Assembly (NCBI GenBank): GCA_013399115.1
Contig: VXAA01005247.1
Coordinates: 991,788 to 1,055,787 of the forward strand
Direction: 5' to 3'
Source of the DNA: Anseranas semipalmata
Lineage: Eukaryota > Chordata > Aves > Anseriformes > Anseranatidae
DNA: 64,000 bases
Part shown: positions 1-12,600 of the stretch, piece by piece
How positions within the stretch are numbered: the first letter of the stretch is position 1
Layout of the letters: every line of letters starts with the position of its first letter
Notes under the pieces: model-generated
What the model saw: the letters and a program-made list of their open reading frames with translations, nothing else
The model's database searches: none
What the model was told of the DNA's origin: nothing
Position numbers and translations under genes: made by a program

Positions 1-610
1 TTTCTTTCAGAGTATTTATTTTAAACCCCTATTAAATTATATTATGTTAATTTTTCCCTTCCTTCATCAAGTTGCGTTGTCCTCAGACTTAAAGTTTGGT
101 TATTTGCCTCATTCTGTGAAATAAATGTCCTACCTTTAAAATTCTGATTCTCTGTCTCCCCTACACACACACATTGTCACTGACAAAACGCTCCAGCAAA
201 GCTGCAGTGCCTTGATCTGCCTGAGCTGCTTCCATCTCAAGTGAGCACAATTCCTCCCAAAAGTTTGACCTGCTCATAAAGCCGACCTCTAGCTGGACTT
301 GGTCGGCCAGAGAGAGAACCGTATTTCACTTCCTGTGCAGTAAAAGTGACATTTGATTTGGATCATGAAATTCATCCCCCTTCTAGAAGCAGATTTACTT
401 ATGGTGTAGGTGGATAATCTACAGCTGGAAGCATAAAGGGCCAAGTTCTGTTCTGGAGTGCATGAAGGCAGCCTCTGGGCTTTGCATGAGTGTAGCTGAG
501 GTCGGGATCCAGCCAAAAAGCTGTGGGAGTGGGGAAGTGAACAATGCTGGGAAAACTGAGGACTTTTGAAGAGATCATGTTTTAATTCTGTCACTGTTTT
601 TCAATTGTAG

Positions 611-633
611 GAAGCTAAAGGGGACTATTCCAG
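611..633 (+). CDS. FRMD4B: FRMD4B coding microexon (FERM middle lobe)
   Basis: A 23-nt exon encoding EAKGDYS plus the first two bases of a serine codon. It lies between a good acceptor (pyrimidine-rich, ending TTGTAG) and donor GTAATA. It is too short for ORF finding, but its peptide and phase join exactly to the exon at 13741 to give the conserved FRMD4 segment [17 protein letters not shown]. The intron to the next exon is about 13.1 kb. Confidence 0.9.
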
Positions 634-3600
634 GTAATAACATTTTCCTTTCTGATACTACTGTACTTGATGGATGTGTTTTTGTTGGTTTGCATTGTAT
701 TCCAAACAATCAAAAATGGGGGGGTAAAGTCAAGCCCAGAGCAGCGGCTGTAGAAAGCGAAATGCACCGCTAGGCTGGATAAAATCTGAGTCCGCAGGGT
801 AAGTCCTTTTGTGAACAGGCTCTGAATCAAAACAATTTTTCAGGCCATCCCTCTTTGCTCCCCTCCCCTAACGTGCGTGCCTGAGTGGGACGGGGAGAAA
901 GCTGCCGCCCTTCCCTCCCAGCGAGCCCGTGCCTTGCGCTGCAGCTCGGGTCCAGCCCTGCCCGTGCCCCTGCCCGCCCAGCAGCAGCGTGTGCAGGGGG
1001 ACGTGGAGCTCACCAGCTGCCCGCACCAGAGGTCAATGAGCCGCTTTCTTCTGCAGCTGCCCCGGGGGCCTCACCCTGCCCGCACCTGACCCAACAGTTG
1101 CGCTGTAGCTGGCGTGCGAGCTGCTTGCTGTGCTTCGGCTGTCTGAAGCTGCGTGATCGCACAGTGCTTGCCCTTGGAAATCGCTTTCTGCCTGTTCACC
1201 CCCATGCACTGGTTTGGATAACCAGCACTGGGGGACGGGGGGGAGCTGGGGTTGCACTCAGTTTTTGGAGCTCAGGGTAAAGACCTTCAGTTAGAAACAG
1301 CTCGCTAAGCAAATAAAAATTCAAAAGGTCAGCTTTGGTTGCGTTAATATTTTACTACTTGCTGAGTTTCCATATAGGAAGAGTGATGTGTTTACACTTT
1401 TGCTGTAACAGCTTTCCTGCTACAACAAACATGTTTTGAGAATGTTCTGTAAAGAGCTACCTGCTAAAATGCAGAAGGTGAGTCACGCCTGACTGCCAAA
1501 ACCCGTGGCAGAGACATCCTCTGCTCCTTCTTCAGTGCGTGGTTGTCAAGTCAGTGCCAGTTCTTCTGCCCGAGACCCCTTCTCCAAGCGCTGGTCCTTC
1601 CTCCGCTGAAGGACACACTTTGTGTAAAGTCCATCACAAATCTCCCTCTGCTTTTTGTTGGTGTGCTGTCATGCCTGCAGGGAGGAAAAGATGCCCTTGT
1701 GACTAAGATCAGCTGGATGGGCTGGCTGTACAGATGATTTCTGTTCCTATTCATGCTGTAGACCTGCTTTGTGACCCACAGGATATTGCTTATAGCCACA
1801 ATGTGCTGCCCTTTTCACCAGAAAGACTGCTCATCTTGCCTGATTTCACAGTGACTCCCGAAGCTTCACTCAATTTAGGGACAGTTAAGCAGAGAACTCA
1901 CATTACTGCAGTTCATTTGACAAGAAGTGACTTGTTAAGCTGCAGGCACTGGTGGCGTGGGCTCTCTTAGCCTGGTACAAGTCCTCAAGAAAATAAGTTA
2001 AGGTTAAGAACTACCTTTGTAGTTAAAACCTCCCTTGTGTGGTTTGAACTTAACCCTGACTCCTTATCGTTTGCAATAAATAGGTTTGTAAGTATTGCTT
2101 CACATGCACAAGAACAGTATACGTGGTTATTTTGCATGCCTCAGCTGACAGTTTGGAAGGCGTGGATTGCCTGTGGTTACCTTCAAAAGTATTTAAAGAA
2201 AATTGGAGGGAAGAGGTGTACTACGAGATTGATTTCCTTTTCCAAGTGCAGCTCTTCCCCGAACAGTTGCCATTTGCAGAAGATCATAGCTGCAGCAATT
2301 GCTTTCACTGTATTAAAAAAAAAAAAAGTTATGCCTCCATATCAAACGAGCATGGCCAGCTGTCCCAGCCACCAGAACTGAAGGAATTTGATTTTACACG
2401 TCACAAGCGGTCATTTGGACCACTGATGATAAAGCACTTAATTACCAGAGTATCGTACAAAGATACTGCGTGACTGGTCTCCCCAGCAAACCCACCCGTG
2501 ATAACAGGACCACTGTCCTGCAGCCTCTGTGCTCTCTGTGCAGTCTGGTTGCCTCCATCTGTGGTGTCTTGGTTTGATGTGTTCATTGTTTGCTATCATT
2601 TGGCAATTCCGCTTTGAATCACTTTCTGGAATGCGGCTCTTGCACCATTTATGCTTACGTGAGAACAGCCTGGTTAATTTTTTATATAGGATTAGTGCTG
2701 AATGAACTCCTTGTAAATACAGGAATTTCCTGAAGTCCTGGAGATTAGTGTTCTGTGAGCTAAAAATGGGCCAGTCCAGGCAGCGCTGGTGATCTCTGCC
2801 TGCCTGATCATTCACACACCTCATGGGGAGCTTTTTGGCGGGGACACATCCCTCTTGCTGACTCCAAGGGGGAATACACAGACCAGTACCAGGGTACGAA
2901 CACTTTAAACTCCCACAGCTCTCCAGTAACCCCTTTCCCAATCCGCTGCTCAAACTCTCAGATAAGGTCTTGCTGGAAGAGCGCAGTAATCTCCCGAGAG
3001 CCACCCGCCCTTGTTCCGTGCTGAGTGGGTGAGCACATTCTTTGGAAATCTGTTCATTTTCAGTGAGCAAACCTGACGTGCCGGCACTTGGAGAAAGTAA
3101 AAATTTCTGTTTTGTGCACCACAGAGGTCACCCTGGAGAGCCCTCGCGGTCTGGTAGCACCGACAGCACGGCCATGCAAGGGTCCCTGGGGCTTGGCCCC
3201 TGCAGGTGATGTGCATAGGGTCCCCAGGGTGCTGGGCTGGCCTCCTGGGACAAGGGCACGTGCACCATTGTGCAGAGGGTAACATGAAACACCCCAGTCC
3301 CACTTTGAGAAGACATTGGCTTTGAAGACACCTTGATATGACTTTATAGGCTGTTAAGTACAGGCTTCAGATCTACACCCACGGCATGTCCATTGCATGT
3401 CTGCCCTTTTTGGATCTCTCTGGTTTCTCAGAGGCAGCCTAAAATTACCCCGGGCCGCAGGAGGAATTATTAGCAAAGATGGCAACGTACCACAAGTGGT
3501 GCAGCTCACCACACGCCCAGTTCCTTTTCCTGTTTACTGAATCGGTGATCCTGGCCACGATCGATAGTTAACCCATCCGTGTGAGGAAGAGCGTGCCGTG

Positions 3601-6600
3601 GAGATGCCCAATCTCTCCCATGTCGGGGCAGAGGCAGGGCTAAGGCAGGCAGAGGTTTCCTCCCAGAGGATTGCAGCCGTGATGCTGGTAGCAAGTCTGG
3701 GGTGCTGCACATCGATGGCCCTCGGCTTTCCTGCGAAACAGCTTGGCGCATTTTGCTCAAGAGGAGGGAAGCAATGCTTGCTTGTGTTCACTGCTCTCGA
3801 CTGATCTAGGACTCTCAGTTGACTGTTTGCTTCTCTGCTTAAACTGCATCCCCATCTGGCTTCTCCAGCTCTGTATTAAGAACCCAAAACAAAATGCAAG
3901 TCAGGAACGCTAGCGTAGTTTTGAAGCTCTGTGTTCCTTAAATGCAGTTATCCACTTGCATGGTTACCAATGAAACAGAAAAAGCTGCAACCCTGCTTGT
4001 AAAAATTCTTGAATGTTAAACTTTCTGCAAGGGTTTTAAAAAGAGAATTTGATTCAAGTTGCAGCTTCTGGCATGGCTGAATTTAGGGGGGAAAAAATGT
4101 ATGTTCTATTTATTTTAGGAATTTTGTTTTAACTTTAGAGACCTAATCAGAATAATTACAAGAGCAAGCTGGTAATTATTCACCATGTAAATATGCAACA
4201 TATAAAGTCTTGTCTCCTTAGGAAATAAATGATTTACCTGCATTTAGTTTACAGATTAAGCATCTGCCCTCAGAAACGCTGCACAATAGTATATAGTATT
4301 ATATTTCTTTGTAGCTTGATAAGAGTTTATAACTGACATGACAACTGACAATCCTAAAAATGCTGTGCTTCTAACATTAGAGAAAAAGGTTTATTAAAAT
4401 CAGGTTAGCTACATGGACTGTATCAGGAAAGTAACTTTTGCAAAAAGTTTTTCTGACTGATAATCTTGGATCACATTTTCCACAGTAACACTTCTAGGAG
4501 TGAAACCCAGCCCTGCTCCCTGGAAGTTAATTAAGTTGCTGGAGGAGGGCTTCCATTCTCTTTAAATAGCTGACGCATTTGGTTTTGATTCTGGCCTGTG
4601 GGCTGCAAAGATAACTCCTGACTGGTGTAACATAACACAGACAAAATAATGAATTCCTGATAGCTGACATGTGAGACACTGGGGTTTATCGTTACGTGGG
4701 TGATAAACACAGTTTGCAACAGGAAGAGGTTTGTGTGAAAGATACGTTTGCAAGCTGCAGCTCTAGAGTAACTGGCTCAGAAGCTCCAAACTTTACAAAC
4801 TTTATCAAAGAAGAAAATAAGTGCTTGGAGTTGCAGAAAACTGGCATCAACAATTTGCTCCTAATTAAGAGTGAGTGCTCACTCTTAGATTTTGGGTAAT
4901 ATTTGCTTGGGAGTATGATTATTCTGCCAGACAAACTGGCAAAGTTGGTGGAAGAGAACGTGGAAATGGTGATGTGGGCAGTGCTAGAAAAGAGCTGCTT
5001 AGGAGAAGTCAGCAGCTGCCTGATGTGGAAGCACCTGCCAGCTGTAGCGCTTACCTGAAGAGCAGCTTAGCTTCAGAAACAGGCCACACCTGAGAATTGT
5101 TGGAGCTGGCTTGTCCAGCCTGTTTTTGGAAATCTCACCAGGTTCAAATGACCCAAACTCCAGGTGTGGCCACAGCCAGGACTTGGGTCAAAGCAAAAGC
5201 ACAGATTTGGAGCAAATCCCCAGGTGTCCCTAGTTACCAGTTTGCATCCTGAGGAGGTCTGAGAGGGCTCATAGTGGGTCTGTGCGGTGGGGGGGGGAGC
5301 CCACCTTGCACGTGCCCCTGCGAGGGGACACTGGCGTTGGTCTCAGCACGGTGACCAGAGACCTGAGCGCAGTCTGGATGCCTCTGTCAGCCCCAGAGGA
5401 TTTCCTTCCAAGTAGGGGCATGGACTGTACCGGTGGGTGACATAAATGAGCTGGTAGGATCCATGCTCAAGGTATCCATCTGGTGCCTGTCACAGACACC
5501 ACTTCAGTTTAGTTTGGGATTTTCTTATAATGTAATTGCATGTTTTAAATGCCTGTGCAATTGTGTTTACAGAGGCTTTCTCCAGCATAGCCCACTGCTC
5601 CCTGTAGGTTGTGTCTGTGCAGCTGGGAAATCAGTGCTGAGCATTCTGGTGTTGTGCTTGCACTCCTTTTGCTCTGGGTTTCTTGTTTGCCGAGTGAGTC
5701 ACTGTGTGTTTTGCCTGTCGGCTGCGACTCGACTCTCTGCGCACTTTTTCTTTAAATACCTTGCTAGGCACTTGCTCGTGAACCATTAACTCTGTCTCAG
5801 TCAAACCCAGCTATGTGCTTTCCTGGGCTCACTCTGTTGCAGTGAATAACTAATATGAAACGAGATGAGCATAGATTTATTAACTTAGAGCCTGTTTGCT
5901 GAGGGAGGTGATTATGTATTTCACTTTATTTGGAATATCTAATGAAGTGAGGGAGTAAATATGCAATTTTAGGGAAGGGAAAGTCGTGTTTGATATATAT
6001 TTTGTATAATGGTAATAATTTTCCTACTTGACAATTATCAGATACCCGCTTTCACAAAAATCTCTCTCTGATTAATTGAATTTTATACCCTCTTGAAAGA
6101 AAAGCTGGTTGAAAGCTCTAGTGATTTTTCTGTAGCTGTGTGCAAGTCTCTTGCTTTTATTGAGTTCATTTTCAGAATCCTACACCCAAGTGTATCATGT
6201 GAAACACGTAGTGGAGGGGAGCCAGGCAAGGAGCCACTGAACTGCATCTCCCAGAACACTCAGGCAGCAGTTCTGAGATGAAAATATTGTTCTTTCCTGG
6301 TGTTTTCTTTTTCCCCCTCAGTAAAAAGCTGAAATTCACTGGGTGAATTTCAGACTAGGTGCAATTACAAAAAACTGGTTAAGACACCAATTTTCTGCTT
6401 GACTTAACAGCAACATTTTTTTCTATTAGTGCTACTTGTAAAGTTCAGGGCAGACCAAAGCGTGTCATCTCTGCAATGAGGTCATTTTAGCATTGTATTT
6501 TTTTTTTTAACAGAACAATTTTAAAATAGGAAATTGTAAGGGCTCCTGAGAAATTTATATAGTATGTTTATTATGCAGCAGATGAATTAGCCTGAATTAG

Positions 6601-9600
6601 GTGGAAGCACTGAGTGAAACAAGCAAAGAATTAAACAGAGAAAAAAAGAGGATGCTTTGAGTAATTTAATAATCTGACCTCTTGGGATTTGCTACTTGCA
6701 TATGGTAGTGTAGCTTTAATAGTTACACATAATTATGGCAGCTTAGTAAGTAACACATTTTAATATATTTTATATGCATGACATTGGTACAATTATCCAG
6801 AGGGGCAGCAAAGGGGTCATGGTGATTTGTCGTAAATAAGTATCCCTCGACAGTCTTTTCTTTCTTTTTTTTTCACATTTTCATTTAAGGCACTTGTAGC
6901 TCAAAGAAGCAGTGCTATGGTGGGTACAACCCAGCCACCTAGGGAGGCTTTTGTGCGTGCTCGGACTTCCTCCAGTCCTGCACCACCATCTGCAAGCTCC
7001 GGTCTGTCTCCAGACAAGACTCTCACTTCAAAAAAAAAAAAAAAAAAAANNNNNNNNNNNNNNAAAAAAAAAAAAAAAAAGGCAAGAAAATTCTCATTTG
7101 TTTTTCCTCCCTCATGGTGGTTGGGATCTAACCAGTGGTGTGTATTTTGTGCCTACAGGAAATGGGATGACAGCTTTTCAGCATCAGCTTCTTGCTTTTG
7201 CAGACTTGTCAGGCCTTTATTGTTACTTGGATACTTTATTTTTCTTGTGGTTGCGTGTATCTCTGTATCAGCACGCAGAGCTGTGATAACAAGCTTTAAG
7301 CTTTGCTGCTGCACTCAGACACGCTAAAAAAAACACAACTAATATGACTAATCTGACTTTTGTGTGAACAGGAAGAAAGCATGAGTGTTAGAAATAACAG
7401 CCGGTTGTTGCAAGGAAGAGTTTGGGACCCTTCAAGCATTGTATCAACTGCGAGTAATCATATTTTGCTTTACAGTGGATCCCCAGGTAAAGCAGAGGCA
7501 CTCTGCTTTCTGTCTGCTCTGACAGAAGCCCTGCTAACACACTGCCGGTGTGGCCGAGCAGCTTTGTAAATGAGGATGTATGGCACCAGAGCCGTGGGAC
7601 CATGAGCCTTCAGCAGTGGTGGGTGTTTTGTTGAAGCACCAAAGGACTTCACCTTCAAAATATTAGCACTTCACATCAAGAGCTGTAAAAGAAGTGAGAG
7701 TTTAGTGCAGGTTCAGGTCGCTGATCTTCTCTAGCCACTGAGAACTGCTTCCTCAGCACCCTGCTCTCTGCCTGCAAAAGGGAAAATAGGAACAGCGCCT
7801 CCTTGGCCGGGGGGCTCCAGGAGCATCTCGCGTTTGTTTGTCTGGTCCCTGTGTCCTTGGAGAGAGAGCTACATGCATATAGCTGCTGTAAAAGATGGTG
7901 CTTTTTCTGTGATGTTCTTGCTACATTTTCCAGGAGACGATGCGTGGAGTCACCAAACCCCCATGAGATGAGCAGGCACTGCTGCTGCTTTTTCAGAAAG
8001 TCAGGCAGGGCTCGGGAAGCTGAGAACTTAGCCTAAAGGAGCAGGGCTGGAGCTGGAGGTCAGGTGCTAAAGCTAACGTTGCTGTTGGAGCACAGCATGG
8101 AAATCCTGGGCTAGCAGCATGGCTACAGCATAGACATGCAACAAGTCTGAAACGTTTGCTTGGCATTGAAAAAGCCATCTGCACTCTTTATCATGTTCCT
8201 TTTCATGTCCAGGGTTTGGAAAGCTCTTAAAAATGCTCCTTCAAATACCTTTCTGAGCAGGCGGTTCTTATCTGGTATTCAAGTGGCAAACTTTGCAGCC
8301 CTGCCTGGCAAAGCTCCCCGCTGGCTGGGGGGAAGCCTGGGCTCTGGCTGCCCTGTGCAGATGGGAGCCCCGTGTTCACGGCCTTTCCGGGTCCTGGTCT
8401 TCCTTCAATGGAAAAATAACTTTCCTGAGTGTGCCATCAGACCGTAAACTGAAAGGCTGGGAAATGATGGGAAACGTCTGGCATTTGTCACAAAAGAGGA
8501 TTTGTCAGAGAGTGCATTTCAAGATCCTGCTGCCAAGATCCTGCTGCTCTGACTTACTCAAAAGCTGTTAAATCAATCGTCTCTCCCCTTACCTTCCCCG
8601 ATGTGTCTTCCTTCCCCCCATTTTTTCTCTTGCACTTTTAACCCCATTCATTTTTCTCCCCTCTTGCTTTGCTGCTTCCTCCTGACACCTGTTTCTTGCA
8701 GTACCTTGGAAGGCAGACCAGCCTCCAGGGGAGTGTGCGAGGCAGACTGTTCTGCCCTTCTGTTTATTTTAAAACAAAACACAAACCTACAGGAAATGCA
8801 CCTGTTGCCGAACAGTCCTGCAATGTGATGGCCCGTGCTGCTGCCCCTCATCTATGGTCATATGAAAGGGGAGCAGCCTGGAGGCCTTGGTGATGCCACC
8901 CTCGGTATGGCCACTGTAGGACCAGGCTGGAGTGTAGGCAGCAGCACAGGATGTTCCTGTGCAGTTAGCATTTAACGATTTATATTGCTAGCTCTAAACA
9001 GAATAAGAAGGAAAAATCTTAATGGAAAATTTTTGAAGCATCTTCACAGCGCAGGGTAATACTGTATTTTTCTTTAGCTGTGAAGCTGCACATTTCTTTG
9101 TCTCACACGTGACTCTCAAAAGTGGTTGCTGGTTTTTGGTGTCTGTGAAATACCTTTCTAGTTAACTTGTGAGGTTGGTCGATATTTTCTAAAAACAAGG
9201 CCACTCTAAATTCTACCCGTGGTGTGCCTAAAATTCATTACAAGAATAAACCAAATGTAAAATAGTCACATTCAGAAAGACCCAGGAGAAACTTTGTAAT
9301 GATCACACAGAAGTATAAGAGCAAGTATTTATGGGAGGACAAGTGGCTTCGAGAACAGAGGAAAATCACTGTACAGTGAACTTTCCCCAGTGATAAATTC
9401 CTGCCTTGTAGAGTGTTATCAACATGGTTCAGCAGAGACACACACCTACCATCGCTTTAGTCAGCTAAAAGTTGTCTGAAGTCCTATCCTTATCAAGTTA
9501 TTAATATTTACAAAGAAGATGTGGGTTGATAAGCTTTTATGCTGTAGTCCAACATATTGCTTTTGCTGCTGTGGGTGTGTCTATTGCTCTTCACATTTTA

Positions 9601-12600
9601 TGCTAATCTCATTAACCACATCTTATTACATCTACATCTATTACCTTGAATTACTGCGTTAGCAACAGGCACAAGCTGTTCGTGACAGTGGGCGCAGGGA
9701 AAAGCCCAGGCAGCCATTAACAAATGGTCCTAATTAGCGCAGTTCTTTAAATCTTTGCCTGGCAGGGAGTGTTGTATCGTGTGATTACAAGCTGTGAAGA
9801 TACACTTTCTGGGAGCATAAATACGTCTTTTAAAATTTTCAGTAATGTGCTTTCGGCAGAGCATGCCATGGTAGTCTGACTGACTCCCAGGTTTCTGGTG
9901 GGGTTTTAGAAGAGCACCTAAAATTTCACTGGAGGGTCAGCAGGTTGTAGGAAGCACTTAGGATCAGTACTGGTTTGCTGCTAGAGATAGTAGTTTGGAT
10001 CTGGGAACTTCTATTCATAGTATGGTATGTGGTTAAATATTCCAACTGGTTATTTTAGAGACAAGCTGCCCTTTCCGTAGAACAGGCACTGATGAGCAGA
10101 AAATTAAACAGAGAGTACCACGGATGAAAGCTAAGGCTTGGTATGAGGACGGTCTGATGTAGATTTTCATGTACATTGGCTAGATCAGTTCAAGTTCTGC
10201 TCAATACCTGCTGGGGAGGAGACTTCCCTTTAGAGGGTGGAATGGAAAGGAAAGGGTCCATCAGCTTGTTTTCTTTAATTCTTCTCCATAGTGGAAAAAT
10301 GCTTCAGATGAGTGTTCTCTTAGATTCCCCTCCTGGGAAATAAACAAACCTTTTGCCAAAAATGTTCAGTCCCATTGACTCCGGGCGGTTTAAGTTTATG
10401 TGTTGGACTTATGCCAAGAACCACCAGTCAAGAAGCCCCTTCATAGCAGAGGTCAGATTAAATGCAAGTGGGCCTCTCAGTCCCGGCAGCCAGGTCCTCC
10501 TCCCGCTCTGAGGAGAGCCACCCTGTTCGCCCATGGCCACTCCAAGGACAGCACTGGTCTGTTTGGCTGGTGGGCAGCGCAGACAGTAGGACATCTGGAG
10601 CCGGGGTTGTCTGCCTTGTGATTTCTGGATCATCTTGTGGTTGTTGTGAAACTAAACAGGAACAGGTAATAATTCAAACCGTCGCTCCTGCTATCTGCAG
10701 TTGTCACCTCTGGGGAACGGCTGGGTCTCAGAGGGCTTGGGAAAGTGATCCTGAGGGTCAAGGGGAGACGTGCTTGGTCTCCTTGCTGCAGATGAAGTGA
10801 TAATGAACTCTGATGAAGGAGGGAAGAGGTCCATTTGAGGCTTTTATTATCCGTGAAGCTGTGAATCATCCCAAATGCTAATCCTTGGGCGCGCAGTCAG
10901 CAGATCTGCGCTGCTGAGTGCCAGCCTGCTCTGAAGGCATTCAGCGTGCAAGGAGCCGTGCCCTGTTCTCCAGGTCTTTCACATTTTTCTAGGATTGTTT
11001 CATGCTTAACCTTACGGTTATGCAGGAAAAAATAAAATTTTCATGTGGCTTCTCAGAGACTTTCAGGCCTTATAAGTCCATTTTGATGAGGAGCAGAGCT
11101 GCAGATCGACAGGACACGACAGTGTGTTTAAACCGGCTCTGAGATCAGGTCTCTTCAGGAAGGCAAGTCCCAAGGGCCAGCTTCGCCTCCTAAAAGAAGT
11201 GTATTTGCTGCTATTACAAGATGTTGGGTGGATTTGTAGTCTGGCAGAAGAACAGAGAAGCTCCAGCTCTGCTAAAAGTCGTCACAGCTCCCTGGACTCT
11301 GCCTGCTAATGAACTGCCCCAGGGCCTGTGGTTCTGGGTCGGTGCTGGAGGGCTGGGCCCCACCTCATAGCACAGAAGTGATGGCAGGCCTTTAGTCACT
11401 GTATGTCCCAACATGTGGGAAGTAATGTGGCATTTCCGTGCGTGGTAGAACGCAGCTGCCAAGGTTGGTGGCATTTCTGCAGAGAGATGGTGGTGGGGAG
11501 GCTACTGATGCTGTAACGGTTGGCAAAGGAGGGCTTGGGACCTCCTGACCTAGCTGCTGTGGTGACAGCTCAGGGATCACCTGTGACCCCTGCCCAGAAG
11601 TGGGGCAGGAGAGAGGGGGCTGCCTCCGTGGAGCTCAGTTCTTGTCTCCCAGCATCAGCCTCATCAGTGCTTCAGCCCTCGCTTGGGCATTTTGTTGTTC
11701 ACTGGCAACAAAGCTTCTAAATAGGGGTGTTAGGGACCTGCTATTAAACCTCTGATTATGAATATTTTGGGTTCAGAATCTATATTTAGAGGAACAGCCC
11801 TTTTGTTTGGTAAAAATGAGCTATTTTATTATCATTTCTTTCTGAAACCCTCTCCTACTTCCCTGCCAGTCCTGTCTGTTAATACAACCATTGCAGTTAT
11901 GAGTCAGGCTCAAAAATAGTAGGAAATCTTTATTTTAATAATAAATTATCCTGAGTCTATGATTTAAATTGGAAAGGAGCTCAGGAGGTCATCTAGCCCA
12001 GCTCCTTGCTCCAAGAAGGGTCAGCTTGTGAGTTCAGATGAGGTTGCTCAGGGCTTTGGGTATTTTTTTTTTCTCCTTTTTTCTTCCCTGTTTTGGTTTA
12101 GGATGGTCGTTTTGTTTTGTTTTGTTTTTACTCTGCTTTCTGAGGCCTCAGGAGGGTGTGCTCTGTCTGCATTTTCATGTGTGCCTACAAAACCCTGGTA
12201 ACCTGCCTCTGCACTACAAGCTGGGGTGTTATGCAGCCTTTTGATTCCATCAGTAGGCTTTTAAGGGGTGAATAAACCCCTCTTTGCTTTTGTGAGCACT
12301 GGTCCTATGAGCATTGAGAGGAGAGACCCTGATTTTCTACCCAGATGTCCCCATTTGTGGCAGTTGGGTGCTGGCCAGCTTGCAAAGAAAAGTGCATATT
12401 CCTGGCTGAAGAACTCTGGCTGCAAAGCTCAGAAACAACAGCTCCTGCGTGCTAATTGACCCCCTTCTTGGCAACTTCATCAAAGGCACTGAAGAATAAA
12501 TAGGCTGTTGATTGAACTGTTTCCTGGTCCCCAGAGGTGGTCCCTCTTAGTCAGGGTTGAGGCGCATTGTCGGGGCTGGGGGGAAGAAGCTTGGAGAGCA

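Noticed and set aside
2438..3070. 210-codon minus-strand open frame in the first FRMD4B intron
   Set aside because: It is the longest N-free open frame outside the known coding exons, but it has no recognisable domain, signal or splice context and a random-looking composition. I regard it as chance in 64 kb.
6912..7030. Alu-like look (CCCAGC...GGGAGGC, then AAGACTCT before a poly(A))
   Set aside because: Only short scattered matches. Alu elements do not occur in birds, and the rest does not align, so this is not called as Alu or as contamination.
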